Origin: Tepidiphilus sp.
GTDB lineage: Bacteria; Pseudomonadota; Gammaproteobacteria; Burkholderiales; Rhodocyclaceae
Assembly: GCA_028684345.1 (NCBI GenBank)
Contig: JAQUGB010000088.1
Span: forward strand, 1-7,248
DNA length: 7,248 bases
Direction of reading: 5' to 3'
Shown piece by piece: positions 5,195 through 7,248 of this stretch. The translations under genes were made by a program, and so were the position numbers. Each line of letters opens with the position of its first letter. Within the stretch, counting starts at the first letter, position 1. The notes under the pieces are model-generated. The model saw only the letters and a list, made by a program, of their open reading frames with translations. It did not search any database and had not been told where the DNA came from.

Positions 5195-6090
5195 CGGAGG
5201 GAGCATTGATCGAGCCTCGTGAAGTTGGTGTGCTGCTGGCACGAGCGAGGATGGAGCAGGGGCGCAGCGTCGCCGAAATGGCGCAGCAATTGAAGTTGCT
5301 GCCGCGCCAGATCACGGCGCTCGAAGAGGGGCGTTTCGATGAATTGCCCGGTCCGGTTTTCGTTCGTGGCTTCGTGCGCAATTATGCACGTGCGCTCGGG
5401 TTGGATCCCGAGCCTTTGCTCGCTTCGCTGGAGGTCAAACCCAGTGCCGAGGCGGTGAAGCTCACGCCAGCGTCGAATGCCGAGGGGGAGATCCGGATAC
5501 GGCGCTCTCGTCCGTGGCGAATCGTTCTTCGCTATGTATTGCCCCTGTTCGTTTTGCTTCTACTCGTCGCCGTCTATTTCGACTGGTTCCGGATGCCGTC
5601 TCCGACACGGCAGGAGACAGCGGTCTTGCTGCCGCCTGCCGTTGAAGCGCAGGATACGACTACGGATGTGCTGGGCAGCCATTCACGATCGGCGGTGGCT
5701 GAGCCATTTTCCTTGCCTGCCGTTTCGGCCGCTTCAGAGGATGATTCTTTAGACGAGACGACGCAAAGCGCTCCTGCATCCGATGTCGCCGGGCCAGAAA
5801 AGACTCGCGCTGAGGCGCCGCTGGTAGTCAGCCCAGAAAATCCTCCTGAACCTGAGCCTGTGTTGCGTTTCCGGGCCGAGGGGCGATCCTGGGTCGAGGT
5901 GCATGATGCCAGCGGAACGGTCGTGTTCTCCCGGATACTCGATGCGGGTCAGGAGGCTTCGCTGAACGGCACGCCGCCGTTTTCCCTGGTGATCGGGAAT
6001 GCGGCGGCGGTTCGAGTGGAGTTTCGAGGCGAACCCATCGAGATCAAGGAAGTGAGCAAGAATGGGGTCGGCAGAATCAGGTTGCCATGA
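5191..6090 (+). CDS. rodZ: RodZ-like cytoskeletal membrane protein (HTH and DUF4115)
   Basis: RodZ is a bitopic inner-membrane protein whose cytoplasmic helix-turn-helix domain binds MreB and whose periplasmic domain contacts the elongation machinery, helping to set rod shape. From GTG 5191 it has 299 residues. The HTH_25 domain (about 9-75) contains the family stretch LPGPVFVRGFVRNYARALGLDP. A basic patch (RRSRPWR) leads into one transmembrane helix at about 111-130. A Pro/Ser/Thr/Glu-rich periplasmic linker (135-222) follows, then a beta-rich DUF4115 domain (224-299). The start is uncertain. GTG 5191 overlaps the upstream stop as GTGA with a poor AGGGGG ten bases away, while TTG 5206 has a strong GGAGG (5196-5200) five bases away and would shorten the protein by five residues. 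The operon-like spacing to ispG is 10 bases. Confidence 0.9.
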   Translation: MTEGALIEPREVGVLLARARMEQGRSVAEMAQQLKLLPRQITALEEGRFDELPGPVFVRGFVRNYARALGLDPEPLLASLEVKPSAEAVKLTPASNAEGEIRIRRSRPWRIVLRYVLPLFVLLLLVAVYFDWFRMPSPTRQETAVLLPPAVEAQDTTTDVLGSHSRSAVAEPFSLPAVSAASEDDSLDETTQSAPASDVAGPEKTRAEAPLVVSPENPPEPEPVLRFRAEGRSWVEVHDASGTVVFSRILDAGQEASLNGTPPFSLVIGNAAAVRVEFRGEPIEIKEVSKNGVGRIRLP

Positions 6091-6100
6091 CGAGGTTGAA

Positions 6101-7248
6101 ATGAAGGCGAACGACGCGCTTCTGGAAGAAGTCATGGCCGAGCCCACCGTTGGTCCGCAGCAGCGCCGATCCACCCGGCAGGTGCGCGTGGGGAACGTGA
6201 CGATCGGTTCGAACGCGCCCATCGTCGTGCAGTCCATGACCAATACCGCGACGAGCGAGGTCGAATCGACGGTGCGTCAGGTGTTGGCGCTCGCCCGGGC
6301 CGGTTCCGAGCTGGTGCGGCTCACGGTCAATGACGAGGCGGCCGCGCGCGCGGTGCCCGAGATTCGCGAACGCCTGTTGCGCGCCGGTTGCACCGTACCG
6401 CTGGTGGGCGACTTCCATTACAACGGCCACCAGCTGCTGCGCGAGTATCCGGCCTGCGCCGAGGCGCTGGACAAATGGCGCATCAACCCGGGCAACGTCG
6501 GACAGGGAGAGAAACGCGACCGGCGTTTCGCCGAGATCGTCGAACTCGCCTGCCGTTACGACAAACCCGTGCGCATCGGAGTGAATTGGGGCAGCCTCGA
6601 CCCGGCCGTGCTCGCGCGCCTCATGGACGAGAATGCCCGGCGCGCCCAGCCCTGGTCGGCAGGGGCGGTGATGCGCGAGGCGCTCGTGACGTCCGCCCTC
6701 GAATCGGCAGCGCTCGCCGAGCGCTACGGCCTGCCGGCCGATCGCATCGTACTCTCGGCCAAGGTCTCGAGCGTGCAGGATCTCATCGCCGTCTATCGCG
6801 CGCTCGCGCAGCGCTGCGATTATCCGCTGCACCTGGGCCTTACCGAGGCGGGCATGGGCAGCAAGGGCATCGTCGCCTCGACCGCGGCGCTCGCCGTGCT
6901 GCTGCAAGAAGGGATCGGCGACACCATCCGCGTCTCCCTCACGCCTGCGCCGGGGGGTGATCGCACCGAAGAAGTGGTGGTGGCGCAGCAGATCCTGCAG
7001 ACCATGGGGCTGCGGGCGTTCACGCCGATGGTGACGGCCTGCCCGGGATGCGGGCGTACGACTTCCTCTTTTTTTCAGGAGTTGGCCGAATCGACCCAGA
7101 ACTACGTGCGCGCGCGCATGCCCGAGTGGTGCGAACGCTATGACGGGGTGGAGCAGCTGACGCTGGCCGTGATGGGCTGCGTCGTCAATGGTCCGGGTGA
7201 ATCCAAGCATGCCCACATCGGCATCTCTCTGCCGGGCACGGGCGAGGC
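6101..7248 (+). CDS. ispG: 4-Hydroxy-3-methylbut-2-enyl diphosphate synthase IspG (3' end missing)
   Basis: IspG (GcpE) reductively opens MEcPP to HMBPP, the penultimate step of the MEP isoprenoid pathway, using a 4Fe-4S cluster and a flavodoxin or ferredoxin. The window shows 382 codons, and the frame is open at the right edge. Beta- and gammaproteobacterial IspG usually has about 370-430 residues, so few codons are missing. Conserved features are VGNVTIGSNAPIVVQSMTNT (30-49), the TIM-barrel strand motif LVGDFHYNG (101-109), RINPGNVG (127-134), HLGLTEAG (244-251) and SLTPAPGGDRTEEV (279-292). The cluster ligands are Cys314 and Cys317 (CPGC) and Cys360, with Glu367 as fourth ligand (MGCVVNGPGE). 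The ATG at 6101 has GAGG (6092-6095) five bases upstream. The gene lies 10 bases after rodZ, so it shares a transcript with it. Confidence 0.97.
   Translation, partial: MKANDALLEEVMAEPTVGPQQRRSTRQVRVGNVTIGSNAPIVVQSMTNTATSEVESTVRQVLALARAGSELVRLTVNDEAAARAVPEIRERLLRAGCTVPLVGDFHYNGHQLLREYPACAEALDKWRINPGNVGQGEKRDRRFAEIVELACRYDKPVRIGVNWGSLDPAVLARLMDENARRAQPWSAGAVMREALVTSALESAALAERYGLPADRIVLSAKVSSVQDLIAVYRALAQRCDYPLHLGLTEAGMGSKGIVASTAALAVLLQEGIGDTIRVSLTPAPGGDRTEEVVVAQQILQTMGLRAFTPMVTACPGCGRTTSSFFQELAESTQNYVRARMPEWCERYDGVEQLTLAVMGCVVNGPGESKHAHIGISLPGTGE

Noticed and set aside
4367..5242. A 291-codon open frame on the - strand across the pilW-like gene
   Set aside because: It is antisense to a clear lipoprotein/TPR gene, has no sensible domain, and spans the junctions of three real genes.
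6077..7216. A 379-codon open frame on the - strand, antisense to ispG
   Set aside because: It mirrors the GC-rich ispG codons, its translation is His/Arg/Gly-rich and resembles no family, while the + strand frame has every conserved IspG motif.
1..7248. Mobile element, CRISPR array, toxin-antitoxin pair or defence island
   Set aside because: No direct-repeat array, terminal inverted repeats, transposase or integrase motif, or unknown gene cluster was found; the gene content and order are those of a conserved core-genome region.

Overview
The window looks like an ordinary chromosomal segment of a GC-rich betaproteobacterium. Three things point there: the 5S rRNA 3' end is of the proteobacterial type, EF-P has the SGRN loop and is paired with the arginine rhamnosyltransferase EarP, and the order ndk-rlmN-pilF/pilW-rodZ-ispG is common in Beta- and Gammaproteobacteria. 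The protein sequences read most like betaproteobacterial ones. This is judged from memory of the families, and genus cannot be assigned.

Layout. Bases 1-72 are the end of a 5S rRNA gene, so an rRNA operon enters from the left. Two strong hairpins follow (94-120 and 142-172). They separate the rRNA operon from the convergent, leftward earP-efp pair (2091 to 340). A gene-poor stretch of about 170 bases lies between the second hairpin and the efp stop. A divergent intergenic region near 2092-2197 carries a TATAAT box. It is followed by a rightward gene for a small exported protein that resembles the MliC/lysozyme-inhibitor fold, then by a hairpin terminator. Next comes a rightward, tightly packed series: ndk, rlmN, a pilF/pilW-type TPR lipoprotein, a rodZ-like membrane protein, and ispG, which is cut by the right edge.

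How the genes work together. Several act on translation: 5S rRNA, EF-P, EarP (which rhamnosylates EF-P so that it relieves polyproline stalling) and RlmN (23S rRNA/tRNA methylation). Ndk balances nucleotide triphosphates. The PilF-like lipoprotein serves type IV pilus secretin assembly, RodZ supports rod shape with MreB, and IspG makes HMBPP in the MEP isoprenoid pathway, which feeds undecaprenyl carriers.

I see no mobile element, CRISPR array, phage gene or clearly novel system. The points worth a second look are modest. EarP carries a triple-proline motif, which suggests a feedback loop with its own product. A hairpin with a CCUCCU loop sits at the SD-less start of rlmN. The MliC-like protein has an unusual Lys/Ala/Ser-rich tail. 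The start codon of rodZ is ambiguous.
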